Source: Pseudomonas putida
GTDB lineage: Bacteria > Pseudomonadota > Gammaproteobacteria > Pseudomonadales > Pseudomonadaceae
Direction: 5' to 3'
Assembly (NCBI RefSeq): GCF_002741075.1
Contig: NZ_CP016634.1
Coordinates: forward strand, 5,632,501-5,696,500
DNA: 64,000 nucleotides
The translations under genes were made by a program, and so were the position numbers. Position 1 is the stretch's first letter. The number at the start of each line of letters is the position of its first letter. The notes beneath the pieces were generated by a model. It was not told the DNA's origin, searched no databases, and worked only from the letters and a program-made list of their open reading frames with translations. Shown piece after piece: positions 27,965-36,603 of the stretch.

Positions 27965-28025
27965 GGCCTGTTCAGGGGCGAACCCGCTCCCGCACGTCAA
28001 TCGCCGCCGGCTCAGCCGCGAACGA
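27965..28025. repeat. Degenerate REP pair
   Basis: GGGGCGAACCCGCTCCCGCA at about 27975 and CGCCGGCTCAGCCGCGAACG at about 28005 look like two decayed inverted REP copies upstream of the puuB-like gene. Confidence 0.5.
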
Positions 28026-28105
28026 GGGCCCAGCCCTCGCTGGTTGCTCCACCGCGATTGCACAGCTTATCCTCGCCGCCTCCCCCATTTTCCAGGGCCG
28101 ACTCG

Positions 28106-29398
28106 ATGATCCACAGCGCGCAGCATGCCGCTTCCTATTACGCCGCCAGCAGTCTGCCGCACACCGTCTACCCGGCCCTCGAAGGCGAACACAGCGCGGA
28201 CGTCTGCATCGTCGGCGGCGGGTATTCGGGCCTGAACACCGCCATCGAACTGGCCGAGCGCGGCCTGTCGGTCATCCTGCTGGAGGCGCGCAGGATTGGC
28301 TGGGGCGCCAGCGGACGCAACGGTGGGCAGTTGATTCGCGGCGTCGGCCACGGGCTGGAGCAGTTCCTGCCCATTATCGGCGAGCAAGGCGTGCACAGCC
28401 TCAAACTCATGGGCCTGGAAGCCGTGGATATTGTCCGCGAGCGCGTCGAACGTCATGCCATCGCCTGCGACCTGACGTGGGGCTATTGCGACCTGGCCAA
28501 CAAACCGGGCGAACTGGAAGGCTTCGCCGAGGATGCCGAGGAACTGCGCAACCTCGGCTATCGCCACGAACTGCGTCTGGTACCGGCCTCAGACATGCAC
28601 AGCGTGGTGGGCTCGGATCGCTACGTGGGCGGGCTGATCGACATGGGCTCGGGCCACCTGCACCCGCTCAACCTGGCCCTGGGCGAAGCACGGGTCGCTG
28701 CCAGCCTGGGCGTGAAGCTGCATGAACTGTCGGAAGTGACGCGCATCGACTATGGCCCGCAGGTGCAGGTCCATACCGCCAAAGGACGCGTGCGCGCCAA
28801 CACCCTGGTGCTGTGCTGCAACGCCTACCACAACGACCTGAACCGTGAGCTGGGCGGCAAGGTGCTGCCCGCCGGCAGCTACATCATCGCCACCGAACCG
28901 CTGGGCGAGGATCGTGCACGCCAGTTGCTGCCGCAGAACATGGCAGTCTGCGATCAGCGGGTGGCGCTGGACTACTATCGTCTGTCGGCCGACCACCGCC
29001 TGCTGTTCGGCGGGGCCTGCCATTACTCCGGGCGCGACCCGAAGGATATCGCCGCCTATATGCGCCCCAAGATGCTCAAGGTGTTTCCGCAGTTGGCCGA
29101 CGTGCGCATCGATTACCAGTGGGGCGGCATGATTGGCATCGGTGCCAACCGCCTGCCGCAGATCGGGCGCCTGACCAGCCAGCCCAATGTCTATTACGCC
29201 CAGGCCTACTCCGGCCATGGCGTGAACGCCACCCACCTGGCCGGGCGCCTGCTCGGCGAAGCCATCAGCGGCCAGCAGAGCGGGCGCTTCGACCTGTTCG
29301 CCCAGGTCCCGCACATCACCTTCCCCGGCGGCAAGCTGCTGCGCTCGCCGCTGCTGGCACTGGGCATGCTCTGGCATCGGCTCAAAGAGCTGGCCTGA
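28106..29398 (+). CDS. puuB: Gamma-glutamylpolyamine oxidase (PuuB/PauB-like FAD oxidoreductase)
   Basis: A 430-residue DAO-type flavoenzyme with the FAD motif VCIVGGGYSG at residues 33-42, LLEARRIGWGASGRNGGQ, and the C-terminal QAYSGHGVNATHLAGRLL. It closely resembles E. coli PuuB and Pseudomonas PauB enzymes, which oxidise gamma-glutamylputrescine to the aldehyde. The place between dadR and kauB is where P. aeruginosa has PA5309 (pauB4). I chose the ATG at 28106 because the frame continues far upstream only in non-conserved sequence. A role in amine oxidation is secure; the polyamine specificity is inferred from synteny. Confidence 0.82.
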   Translation: MIHSAQHAASYYAASSLPHTVYPALEGEHSADVCIVGGGYSGLNTAIELAERGLSVILLEARRIGWGASGRNGGQLIRGVGHGLEQFLPIIGEQGVHSLKLMGLEAVDIVRERVERHAIACDLTWGYCDLANKPGELEGFAEDAEELRNLGYRHELRLVPASDMHSVVGSDRYVGGLIDMGSGHLHPLNLALGEARVAASLGVKLHELSEVTRIDYGPQVQVHTAKGRVRANTLVLCCNAYHNDLNRELGGKVLPAGSYIIATEPLGEDRARQLLPQNMAVCDQRVALDYYRLSADHRLLFGGACHYSGRDPKDIAAYMRPKMLKVFPQLADVRIDYQWGGMIGIGANRLPQIGRLTSQPNVYYAQAYSGHGVNATHLAGRLLGEAISGQQSGRFDLFAQVPHITFPGGKLLRSPLLALGMLWHRLKELA

Positions 29399-29451
29399 AT
29401 CCCGGCACCGCTCCTAGGGAAAGACATATTACCTCTGCTTTTGCAGAGACC

Positions 29452-29560
29452 TGTGTGGAGCGGGTTTACCCGCGAAGCATGCAATGCGGTGGATGGCACC
29501 GGCTTTGCCGGTGTTCGCGGGTGAATCGGAGCGCCGAACCGCCGCTCCCACAAGGTCTGC
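29452..29560. repeat. Long REP doublet with a conserved linker
   Basis: TGGAGCGGGTTTACCCGCGAAG at 29457 is followed by a linker (ATGCAATGCGGTGGATGGCACC), the hairpin ACCGGCTTTGCCGGT and an inverted REP half at 29513 that carries an insertion. The linker and hairpin match, in inverse orientation, the REP doublet at 57694-57783. Confidence 0.75.
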
Positions 29561-29590
29561 ACTCGCCGCACGCTCCAACAGCGATCGCAT

Positions 29591-29821
29591 TTAGTCTTTC
29601 CAGAAGGGTTTGCACCCTTCTTCGCGCGCCTGCTCCCAGCTCAGCCCGACATCCCGCAGTTGACCATCATCCAACTGCAACAAGGCCCGGCGAGTGCGCC
29701 AGCGGTGCAACATCAACCCCCAACGTCCCAGCCCAGCCGGGGCGTTGTAGACCTTCGGCCGCAGGCCCTCTTCCAGTTCCTCGGCCAACAATTGCAAACG
29801 TACGTCGCTCACGCCGCTCAT
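29591..29821 (-). CDS. DUF1127 (YjiS-like) small protein
   Basis: A 76-residue basic protein whose second half fits DUF1127: GLMLHRWRTRRALLQLDDGQLRDVGLSWEQAREEGCKPFW. Proteins of this family are small, arginine-rich and sometimes bind RNA or respond to phosphate and stress; a function here cannot be given. The ATG at 29819-29821 follows AGGAGA and yields the compact form; the longer frame from 29914 lacks similarity. It is divergent from the MocR-type regulator downstream, with 179 bases between, so regulation by it is possible. Confidence 0.8.
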   Translation of the reverse strand: MSGVSDVRLQLLAEELEEGLRPKVYNAPAGLGRWGLMLHRWRTRRALLQLDDGQLRDVGLSWEQAREEGCKPFWKD

Positions 29822-30000
29822 CACTGCGCTCTCCTGCTCTGATCGAACCGTGGAGAAAGCATGCGGGTTTGCGCCCCCGACAATACAGATCCAATACCGG
29901 CTTATTATTCCCATACAGAATTGGCCGAAACACGACTGAATGACGTATTTTCAGCCCATCTGTACCGGTCGAAGTCACACACAGTGCCCAGGAGTATGCC

Positions 30001-31431
30001 GTGACCCTCTATCTGAACCTCGCCGAACTGCTCGGCGCCCGCATCGAGCAGGGCCTGTACCGCCCCGGCCAGCGCCTGCCGTCGGTGCGCGCCTTGAGCC
30101 TGGAGCATGGGGTCAGCCTGAGCACCGTGCAGCAGGCCTATCGCCTGCTCGAAGACAACGGCCTGGTCTCGCCACGGCCCAAGTCAGGCTATTTCGTCGC
30201 CGAGGACAGAAGCCTGCCTGCCTTGCCCGCCATGAGCCGCACCGCCCAGCGCCCGGTGGACATCTCGCAGTGGGAGCAAGTCCTGGAGTTGGTGCGCAGC
30301 ACGCCGCAAAAAGGGGTGATACAGCTGGGTCGCGGCATGCCCGACATTGACAGCCCGACCCTCAAGCCCCTGCTGCGAAGCCTGGCCCAGCTCAGCCGGC
30401 GCCAGGACATGCCAGGGCTGTACTACGACAACATTCACGGCAACCTGGCCCTGCGCGAGCAGATCGCTCGGCTGATGCTCGACTCCGGTTGCCGCCTGGG
30501 CCCGGCCGACCTGGTGGTGACCACCGGCTGCCACGAGGCGCTGTCCACCAGCATCCGCGCCGTGTGCGAGCCGGGGGATATCGTTGCCGTCGAGGCCCCC
30601 AGCTTCCACGGCGCGATGCAGACCCTCAAGGGCCTGGGCATGAAGGCCCTGGAGATTCCCACCGACCCGCTCACCGGCATCAGCCTGGAAGCCTTGGAGC
30701 TGGCCCTGGAGCAGTGGCCGATCAAACTCATCCAGCTCACCCCCAGTTGCAACAACCCGCTGGGCTACATCATGCCCGAGGGGCGCAAGAAGGCCTTGCT
30801 GACCCTCGCCCAGCGCTACGACGTGGCCATTCTCGAGGACGATGTGTACGGCGACCTGGCTTACACCTACCCGCGGCCGCGGACCATCAAGTCGTTCGAC
30901 GAAGACGGCCGCGTGCTGCTGTGCAGCTCCTTCTCCAAGACCCTGGCGCCGGGCCTGCGGGTCGGCTGGGTAGCGCCCGGGCGCTACCTGGAGCGCGTGC
31001 TGCACATGAAATACATCAGCACCGGCAGCACCGCCAGCCAGCCGCAACTGGCCATCGCCGACTTCATCCAGGCCGGCCACTATCAGCCCCACGTGCGCCG
31101 CATGCGCACCCAATATCAGCGTGGCCGCGACCAGATGAGCGACTGGGTGACGCGATACTTTCCGCCTGGCACCCGCGCCAGCCGGCCCCAGGGCGGGTTC
31201 ATGCTGTGGGTTGAATTACCGGAAAGTTTCGATACGCTGCGCCTGAACCGGGCTTTACTGGAGCAGGGGGTGCAGATTGCCGTCGGCAGTATCTTCTCGG
31301 CGTCGGGCAAGTACCGGCATTGCCTGCGCATGAACTTTGCCGCGCGGCCCACGCCACAGATCGAGGCTGCCGTACGCAAAGTGGGTGAAACCGCCCTTCG
31401 TCTACTGGAAGCGGACGAAGACCCGGCGTAA
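30001..31431 (+). CDS. MocR/PdxR-type GntR regulator with aminotransferase-like domain
   Basis: A 476-residue fusion. Residues 1-70 are a GntR winged helix (GARIEQGLYRPGQRLPSVRALSLEHGVSLSTVQQAYRLLE in outline). Residues about 105-470 are a fold-type I aminotransferase domain with LEDDVYGDLAY, and the PLP lysine in CSSFSKTLAPGLRVGW. MocR proteins are transcription factors that use PLP or an amino-acid adduct as effector. The start is GTG at 30001, after CAGGAGTATGCC. It is divergent from the DUF1127 gene and 59 bases upstream of the phospholipase-D-like gene; its target is unknown. Confidence 0.87.
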   Translation: MTLYLNLAELLGARIEQGLYRPGQRLPSVRALSLEHGVSLSTVQQAYRLLEDNGLVSPRPKSGYFVAEDRSLPALPAMSRTAQRPVDISQWEQVLELVRSTPQKGVIQLGRGMPDIDSPTLKPLLRSLAQLSRRQDMPGLYYDNIHGNLALREQIARLMLDSGCRLGPADLVVTTGCHEALSTSIRAVCEPGDIVAVEAPSFHGAMQTLKGLGMKALEIPTDPLTGISLEALELALEQWPIKLIQLTPSCNNPLGYIMPEGRKKALLTLAQRYDVAILEDDVYGDLAYTYPRPRTIKSFDEDGRVLLCSSFSKTLAPGLRVGWVAPGRYLERVLHMKYISTGSTASQPQLAIADFIQAGHYQPHVRRMRTQYQRGRDQMSDWVTRYFPPGTRASRPQGGFMLWVELPESFDTLRLNRALLEQGVQIAVGSIFSASGKYRHCLRMNFAARPTPQIEAAVRKVGETALRLLEADEDPA

Positions 31432-31490
31432 CTTTGCGCCGCCCCCCACGGTCCAAACCATAAGCCCTTGCTGTACAGGACGATCCTCCC

Positions 31491-33047
31491 TTGAGACTCC
31501 AGCGAGCTCTGCCCCTCTTGCTGGCGCTGCTGCTTGGCCTGTCGGGCTGTGCCAGTGTCAGCATGCCCCGCCAAGTCAGCCAGACGCTGCCCGCCAGCGA
31601 GTCGGCGTTCGGCCGCTCCGTCCAGCGTCAGGCCGCGCCCTATGACGGACGCTCGGGCTTTCGCCTGCTGCCCAACAGCAACGAGGCGTTTCGCGCCCGC
31701 GCCGAGCTGATCCGCAACGCCCAGGCGAGCATCGACCTGCAGTACTACATCGTCCACGATGGCTTGAGCACCCGCGCCCTGGTCCATGAACTGCTGCGCG
31801 CCGCCGACCGCGGTGTGCGCGTGCGCGTACTGCTCGACGACACCACCAGCGACGGCCTCGACACCATGATGGGTACCCTCGCCGCCCATCCCAATATCCA
31901 GATCCGCGTCTTCAACCCCCTGCACCTGGGGCGCAGCACCGGTGCCACCCGCGCCGTAGGCCGCCTGTTCAACCTCTCGCGCCAGCACCGGCGCATGCAC
32001 AACAAGTTGTTCCTGGTGGACAACAGCATGGCGATCGTCGGCGGTCGCAACCTGGGCGATGAATACTTCGACGCCGAGCCGAACCTCAACTTCACCGACA
32101 TCGACCTGCTCGGCGTAGGCCCGGTGGCCGACCAGCTCGGCCATAGCTTCGACCAGTACTGGAACAGCGCCCTGAGCCTGCCGATCGGCGACTTCCTCTG
32201 GCGCCAGCCGGATGCCAACGACCTGCGCGCCAGCCGCAAGCGCCTGGAGATTTCACTGGCGCAAGCGCGGGTCAAGCATAAAGCGTTGTACGACCGCTTG
32301 ATGGCCTACCAGTCCAATCCACGGCTGGACGCGTGGCGCAACGAGCTGATCTGGGCCCACAGCAAGGCCCTGTGGGATTCACCCAGTAAGGTGCTGGCCC
32401 AGGATGAGCCGGACCCGCACCTGCTGATGACCCAGCAGTTGGCACCGGAGCTTGCCAATGTGCATCGCGAGCTGATCCTGGTGTCGGCCTACTTCGTACC
32501 GGGCGAATCGGGCTTGCTTTACCTGACCGGTCGCGCCGATGCCGGCACCTCGGTCAAGCTGCTGACCAACTCCCTGGAAGCCACCGACGTCCCAGCGGTG
32601 CATGGCGGATATGCCCCCTATCGCCGCGCCCTGCTCGAGCACGGCGTGCAACTGTACGAGCTGCGCCGCCAACCCGGTGACCCGAGCGCCTACCGCAGCC
32701 TGCGCCTGTACGGCAGCTCGGATTCCAGCCTGCACAGCAAGGCTATCGTCTTCGACCGACGCAAGACCTTCATCGGCTCGTTCAACTTCGACCCACGTTC
32801 GGTGCTGTGGAACACCGAAGTCGGCGTGCTGGTCGACAGCCCCGAACTGGCCGAATACACCCGCGACCTCGCGGTGCAAGGCATGGCGCCGGCACTCAGC
32901 TATCAGGCAAAACTGGTGGGAAACAAACTGGTGTGGGTAACCGAAGACAACGGCAGACGCCGCATGCTCACCTCCGAACCCGGCGGGCTGTGGCGTCGCT
33001 TCAATGCCTGGATCAGCAAGGCTGTGGGGCTGGAGAAGATGCTTTAG
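31491..33047 (+). CDS. Phospholipase D-family lipoprotein (cardiolipin-synthase-like, YmdC/ClsC group)
   Basis: A 518-residue protein. The TTG start at 31491 gives a lipoprotein signal peptide with lipobox LSGC at residues 17-20. Two HKD motifs are intact: HNKLFLVDNSMAIVGGRN (about residues 167-184) and HSKAIVFDRRKTFIGSFNFD (about 409-428). The two-domain PLD architecture without N-terminal membrane helices fits the ClsC/YmdC type, which joins phosphatidyl groups, but a phospholipase or other phosphodiester role is also possible. It follows the MocR gene after 59 bases and may be co-transcribed. Confidence 0.82.
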   Translation: MRLQRALPLLLALLLGLSGCASVSMPRQVSQTLPASESAFGRSVQRQAAPYDGRSGFRLLPNSNEAFRARAELIRNAQASIDLQYYIVHDGLSTRALVHELLRAADRGVRVRVLLDDTTSDGLDTMMGTLAAHPNIQIRVFNPLHLGRSTGATRAVGRLFNLSRQHRRMHNKLFLVDNSMAIVGGRNLGDEYFDAEPNLNFTDIDLLGVGPVADQLGHSFDQYWNSALSLPIGDFLWRQPDANDLRASRKRLEISLAQARVKHKALYDRLMAYQSNPRLDAWRNELIWAHSKALWDSPSKVLAQDEPDPHLLMTQQLAPELANVHRELILVSAYFVPGESGLLYLTGRADAGTSVKLLTNSLEATDVPAVHGGYAPYRRALLEHGVQLYELRRQPGDPSAYRSLRLYGSSDSSLHSKAIVFDRRKTFIGSFNFDPRSVLWNTEVGVLVDSPELAEYTRDLAVQGMAPALSYQAKLVGNKLVWVTEDNGRRRMLTSEPGGLWRRFNAWISKAVGLEKML

Positions 33048-33061
33048 TACAGATTTACTGC

Positions 33062-33133
33062 CCTTCGCAGCCCAAGACCGCGCCCACAGGTGCGACGCAA
33101 TCTCCTGTAGAAGCGGCCTTGTGCCGCGAAGGG
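33062..33133. repeat. REP pair, one copy degenerate
   Basis: CCTGTAGAAGCGGCCTTGTGCCGCGAAGG at 33104 is a good REP copy of the 'GGCACAAGGCCGCTCC' type in inverse orientation; CCTTCGCAGCCCAAGACCGCGCCCACAGG at 33062 looks like a decayed partner. They separate converging genes. Confidence 0.65.
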
Positions 33134-33158
33134 CGGCAAAGCAGCACCGACCTCGGCA

Positions 33159-34298
33159 TCAGGCCGAAGCAGGCTCGAAAGCGTCGCGCCGCCGGGTCAA
33201 CACCACCAACCCCGCAGCTCCTGCCGCCATCAGCCAAGGCAATGCGTGTCCACTGATCCACTGGCTGCCAGCGCCGGCAATCAACGGCCCAAGCAGGCAG
33301 CCAATGCCCCACAGCTGCGCCACATGCGCGTTGGCGCGCACCAGCTCATCGTCCCGGTAACGCTCGCCGATCAGCACCAGCGACAGGGTGAACAGCCCAC
33401 CAGCACTGGCCCCGAACAAGACCCAGACCGGCCAGATGGCCGGCGTGTGCAAGGTAAGGGGTATGGCCAAGCTCGACACGAGCAAGGTCAGGGCGCAGCC
33501 ACTGAACAGCGTTCGCCGCGACATGTAGTCGGCCAGAGCACCAATCGGCAACTGCAGCACGGCATCCCCCACCACCACGGTGCTGACCATGAACAGCGCA
33601 ATCTCGGCGGTGAACCCTTGTTGCAGGCAGTACACCGGCAGCAAGGTCAGGATCATCGCCTCGAAGGCGGCAAACAGCGCAATGGCCCAGGCGATCACCG
33701 GCAGGCGCCGGCAGAATCCGAACAGGTCGCCGAAGGTGACGTTGCAAGCCTCGGTGCTGGGCGCGCCGCCGCGGCCCATCAGCAGCAAGGGCGCGAACAG
33801 CAGCAGCGCTGTGGCGGCCCAGAAGCCGAAGTCATCGTCCGAGCCAAGGAACCCCAGCACCAGCGGACCGGCAAGCTGGCTCAAGGCATAGCTGCTGCCA
33901 TACAGCGCCACCAGCCGGCCACGCCATTGCTCGACCACCAGTTGGTTGATCCAGCTCTCACCCAGGATGAACACCACGGTCAGGGCCATGCCGATCACCA
34001 GGCGCAACGCCAACCACAGTGCATAGCTGGGCAACACCGCCACCAGCCCGATCGACAGCGCACCGCCCCACAGGCACAGGCGCATCGCCGCCGGGACGCC
34101 CACCCAACCGGCCAGGCGACTGGCCAGGCTGGCCCCGAGCAGCACACCGAGCGCGGGCATCGCCGCCATCACGCCAATGGCGAACCCACCGTAGCCCCAG
34201 GCCTCCAGGCGCAAGGACACCAGCGGCATGCTCACGCCCAGTGCGAGCCCGACACTGAGCACCGACGCCAGCACGGCAAAATAGGTTCCCCAACGCAT
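33159..34298 (-). CDS. MFS transporter (YcaD/UMF-like)
   Basis: A 379-residue polytopic membrane protein with about twelve hydrophobic segments. It opens FAVLASVLSVGLALGVSMPLVSLRLE and has the MFS loop GVLLGASLASRLAGWVG between segments 2 and 3, and the central loop after GRGGAPSTEAC. Closest in overall look to the YcaD/TetA-like drug:H+ branch. ATG 34296-34298 follows GGGAGG. The gene is monocistronic between the lipoprotein gene and kauB; substrate is unknown. Confidence 0.83.
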   Translation of the reverse strand: MRWGTYFAVLASVLSVGLALGVSMPLVSLRLEAWGYGGFAIGVMAAMPALGVLLGASLASRLAGWVGVPAAMRLCLWGGALSIGLVAVLPSYALWLALRLVIGMALTVVFILGESWINQLVVEQWRGRLVALYGSSYALSQLAGPLVLGFLGSDDDFGFWAATALLLFAPLLLMGRGGAPSTEACNVTFGDLFGFCRRLPVIAWAIALFAAFEAMILTLLPVYCLQQGFTAEIALFMVSTVVVGDAVLQLPIGALADYMSRRTLFSGCALTLLVSSLAIPLTLHTPAIWPVWVLFGASAGGLFTLSLVLIGERYRDDELVRANAHVAQLWGIGCLLGPLIAGAGSQWISGHALPWLMAAGAAGLVVLTRRRDAFEPASA

Positions 34299-34393
34299 GA
34301 CAGCCTCCCAGGCAGATCTTGAACAGCAGAGACGACAAAGCCGGGACGGCATGGGCCGACCCGGCTAGTTTCTTTCACGGCTGCAGTGCAGCC

Positions 34394-34447
34394 CATCGCG
34401 GGTGAACCCGCTCCTAAATGTCCCGTGGGAGCGGGTTCATCCACGAA
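34394..34447. repeat. REP doublet
   Basis: CATCGCGGGTGAACCCGCTCCTAAAT at 34394 and the inverse GTGGGAGCGGGTTCATCCACGAAA at 34425 form an inverted pair between the MFS gene and kauB. Confidence 0.85.
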
Positions 34448-34449
34448 AA

Positions 34450-34466
34450 GGGCCGCTAAACGGCCC
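34450..34466 (-). terminator. Hairpin after kauB
   Basis: GGGCCG-CTAAA-CGGCCC, nine bases past the kauB stop, is followed on the minus strand by a short TTTT run, so it is a likely terminator of that gene. Confidence 0.65.
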
Positions 34467-34474
34467 CGCTGGAT

Positions 34475-35968
34475 TTACAGCTTGATCCAGGTCGCTTTCA
34501 GCTCGGTGTACTTCTCCAGTGCGTGCAGCGACTTGTCACGGCCGTTGCCCGACTGCTTGAAGCCGCCGAACGGCGCGGTCATGTCGCCACCGTCATACTG
34601 GTTGACCCACACGCTGCCAGCGCGCACGGCACGGGCGGTGTTGTGGGCCTTGGAGATGTCCGCGGTCCAGATGCCCGCTGCCAGGCCGTACGGCGTGTCG
34701 TTGGCGATGGCCACGGCTTCTTCGGCAGTGTCGAAGGTGATGACCGACAGCACAGGGCCGAAGATCTCTTCCTTGGCGATCTTCATGGCGTTGGTCACGC
34801 CGTCGAAGATGGTCGGCTCGACATAGGTGCCGCCGGTCTCTTCCAGAATACGCTTGCCGCCAGCCAGCAGCTTGGCGCCGTCCTGATGGCCGGCATCGAT
34901 GTACGACAGCACGGTGTTCATCTGCTGGGTGTCCACCAGCGCGCCGACGGTGGTCGACGGATCCAGCGGGTTGCCCGGCTTCCAGGCCTTCAAGGCCTCG
35001 ACCACCATCGGCAGGAATTTGTCCTTGATCGAGCGCTCGACCAGCAGGCGCGAACCTGCGGTGCAGACTTCGCCCTGGTTGAAGGCAATGGCGCTGGCAG
35101 CGGCTTCGGCAGCGGCCTTCAGGTCAGGAGCGTCGGCGAAGACGATGTTCGGGCTCTTGCCACCGGCTTCCAGCCAAACGCGCTTCATGTTCGATTCGCC
35201 CGCGTAGACCATCAGTTGCTTGGCGATCTTGGTCGAGCCAGTGAACACCAGGGTATCGACGTCCATGTGCAGGGCCAGGGCCTTGCCAACGGTGTGGCCG
35301 TAGCCTGGCAGCACGTTCAGCACGCCGGCCGGGATACCAGCTTCGATCGCCAGCTGGGCGATGCGGATGGCGGTCAGTGGCGACTTTTCCGAGGGCTTGA
35401 GGACGATGGAGTTACCGGTGGCCAGGGCCGGGCCGAGTTTCCAGCAGGCCATCAGCAGCGGGAAGTTCCACGGCACGATCGCGCCGACCACACCCACAGG
35501 CTCGCGGGTCACCAGGCCCAGCTGATCGTGCGGGGTCGGGGCAACTTCGTCATAGACTTTGTCGATGGCTTCGGCCGTCCAGTGGATGGCATTGGCAGCA
35601 CCGGGGACGTCGATGGTGGAGGAGTCACCGATCGGCTTGCCCATGTCCAGGGTTTCCAGCAGGGCCAGCTCTTCGACGTTCTTGCGCAGCAGGTCGGCGA
35701 AGCGGATCAGGGTGGCTTTGCGCTTGGCCGGGGCCTGGCGCGACCAGACGCCGGATTCGAATACGGCGCGGGCATTTTCGACAGCGCGGTTGGCATCGGC
35801 CAGATCGCAGCTGGCAACCTTGGCCAGGAAGCGTCCGTCCACCGGGCTCAGGCAGTCGAAGGTTTCACCGGATGCGGCATCGGTGTATTCGCCGTTGATG
35901 AAGGCGCGACCTTCGATCTTCAATTGCTGGGCACGCTGTTCCCAATCCGCACGAGTCAGGGTGGTCAT
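34475..35968 (-). CDS. kauB: NAD(P)-dependent gamma-glutamyl-gamma-aminobutyraldehyde dehydrogenase KauB/PauC (PuuC homologue)
   Basis: A 497-residue aldehyde dehydrogenase. The catalytic cysteine lies in NQGEVCTAGSRLL (about residue 302) and the glutamate in RVWLEAGGKSPN (about 268). NFPLLMACWK and LKPSEKSPLTA form the cofactor site. The sequence matches the PuuC/KauB group, which oxidises gamma-glutamyl-gamma-aminobutyraldehyde and related amino aldehydes from polyamine and guanidino pathways; P. aeruginosa has pauC/kauB (PA5312) in the same neighbourhood. ATG 35966-35968 follows GAGGAGG. It is divergent from a cupin gene over a 195-base region with paired TTGACAC half-sites. Confidence 0.88.
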   Translation of the reverse strand: MTTLTRADWEQRAQQLKIEGRAFINGEYTDAASGETFDCLSPVDGRFLAKVASCDLADANRAVENARAVFESGVWSRQAPAKRKATLIRFADLLRKNVEELALLETLDMGKPIGDSSTIDVPGAANAIHWTAEAIDKVYDEVAPTPHDQLGLVTREPVGVVGAIVPWNFPLLMACWKLGPALATGNSIVLKPSEKSPLTAIRIAQLAIEAGIPAGVLNVLPGYGHTVGKALALHMDVDTLVFTGSTKIAKQLMVYAGESNMKRVWLEAGGKSPNIVFADAPDLKAAAEAAASAIAFNQGEVCTAGSRLLVERSIKDKFLPMVVEALKAWKPGNPLDPSTTVGALVDTQQMNTVLSYIDAGHQDGAKLLAGGKRILEETGGTYVEPTIFDGVTNAMKIAKEEIFGPVLSVITFDTAEEAVAIANDTPYGLAAGIWTADISKAHNTARAVRAGSVWVNQYDGGDMTAPFGGFKQSGNGRDKSLHALEKYTELKATWIKL

Positions 35969-36020
35969 ACGAAACTCCTCCTCTTGTTAAGGTGCAACGC
36001 CGTACTGAGGACATCACGAC

Positions 36021-36107
36021 GTGTCAATAATTCTGGCCGGGCGACAAGCGCACACTGGCACCCGACACCCTAAACCAGCCGGTAGAAACTATCAATATAT
36101 TTGACAC
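36021..36107. promoter_or_regulatory. Paired GTGTCAA / TTGACAC half-sites in the kauB/cupin divergent region
   Basis: GTGTCAATAATT (36021-36032) and, in inverse orientation, TATATTTGACAC (36096-36107) share the word GTGTCAA followed by an AT tract. They lie about 73 bases apart (centre to centre) in the promoter region of two divergent genes, as expected for two sites of one regulator. The TTGACA part could also be a -35 element for the cupin gene. Confidence 0.45.
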
Positions 36108-36143
36108 GAATGGCCTAAACGCCTACTGATGTGCATTTTATTA

Positions 36144-36151
36144 AACAACAA
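36144..36151 (+). promoter_or_regulatory. Perfect Crc/Hfq catabolite-activity (CA) motif before the cupin gene
   Basis: AACAACAA fits AANAANAA exactly and lies directly before the Shine-Dalgarno AAGGGA of the cupin gene, the usual position for Hfq-Crc translational repression in Pseudomonas. The opposite gene kauB has a one-mismatch version (AACAAGAG) just before its own ribosome site. Confidence 0.55.
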
Positions 36152-36163
36152 AAGGGAATCACC

Positions 36164-36523
36164 ATGAGCATCGGCACCATCATCGACTTCGCCCAGGCAC
36201 TCACCGAGGCCGAACGCTACCGCCCAGCTGCGGAAAAAATCCTCAAGGGCGAGCCGGACCAGGCGGTCTACAACCACTATTCCAGCCCATGCGGCCAATT
36301 TGCGGCAGGTGTGTGGGAAGGCGAGGTCGGCCTGTGGACGGTGAACTACACCGAGCACGAATACTGCGAGATCACCCAGGGTGTTTCGGTGCTGCGCGAC
36401 CAGGAAGGCAATGCCAAGACCCTGCGTACCGGCGATCGGTTCGTGATCCCGGCCGGCTTCAAAGGCACCTGGGAGGTGCTGGAGCCCTGCCGCAAGATCT
36501 ATGTCATGTTCGAACAGAAGTAA
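36164..36523 (+). CDS. Cupin domain protein (DUF861-like, cupin_3)
   Basis: A 119-residue single-domain cupin. The VGLWTVNYTEHEYCEITQGVSVL and TGDRFVIPAGFKGTWEVLE stretches are characteristic of the cupin_3 (DUF861) family, whose members include ureidoglycolate- and glutamine-related enzymes and many of unknown role. The ATG at 36164 follows AAGGGA; an in-frame ATG at 36131 is not supported. It is divergent from kauB, and Pseudomonas genomes often pair a cupin_3 gene with polyamine aldehyde dehydrogenases, so an accessory role in polyamine catabolism is inferred. Confidence 0.82.
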   Translation: MSIGTIIDFAQALTEAERYRPAAEKILKGEPDQAVYNHYSSPCGQFAAGVWEGEVGLWTVNYTEHEYCEITQGVSVLRDQEGNAKTLRTGDRFVIPAGFKGTWEVLEPCRKIYVMFEQK

Positions 36524-36603
36524 TAGTTAACACAGGCGCAGGACTGCTCGGCGGGAGGATGGCCTGGCCCATGTCGGGCCATCGACCGTTAAGGAGCGAC
36601 ACC

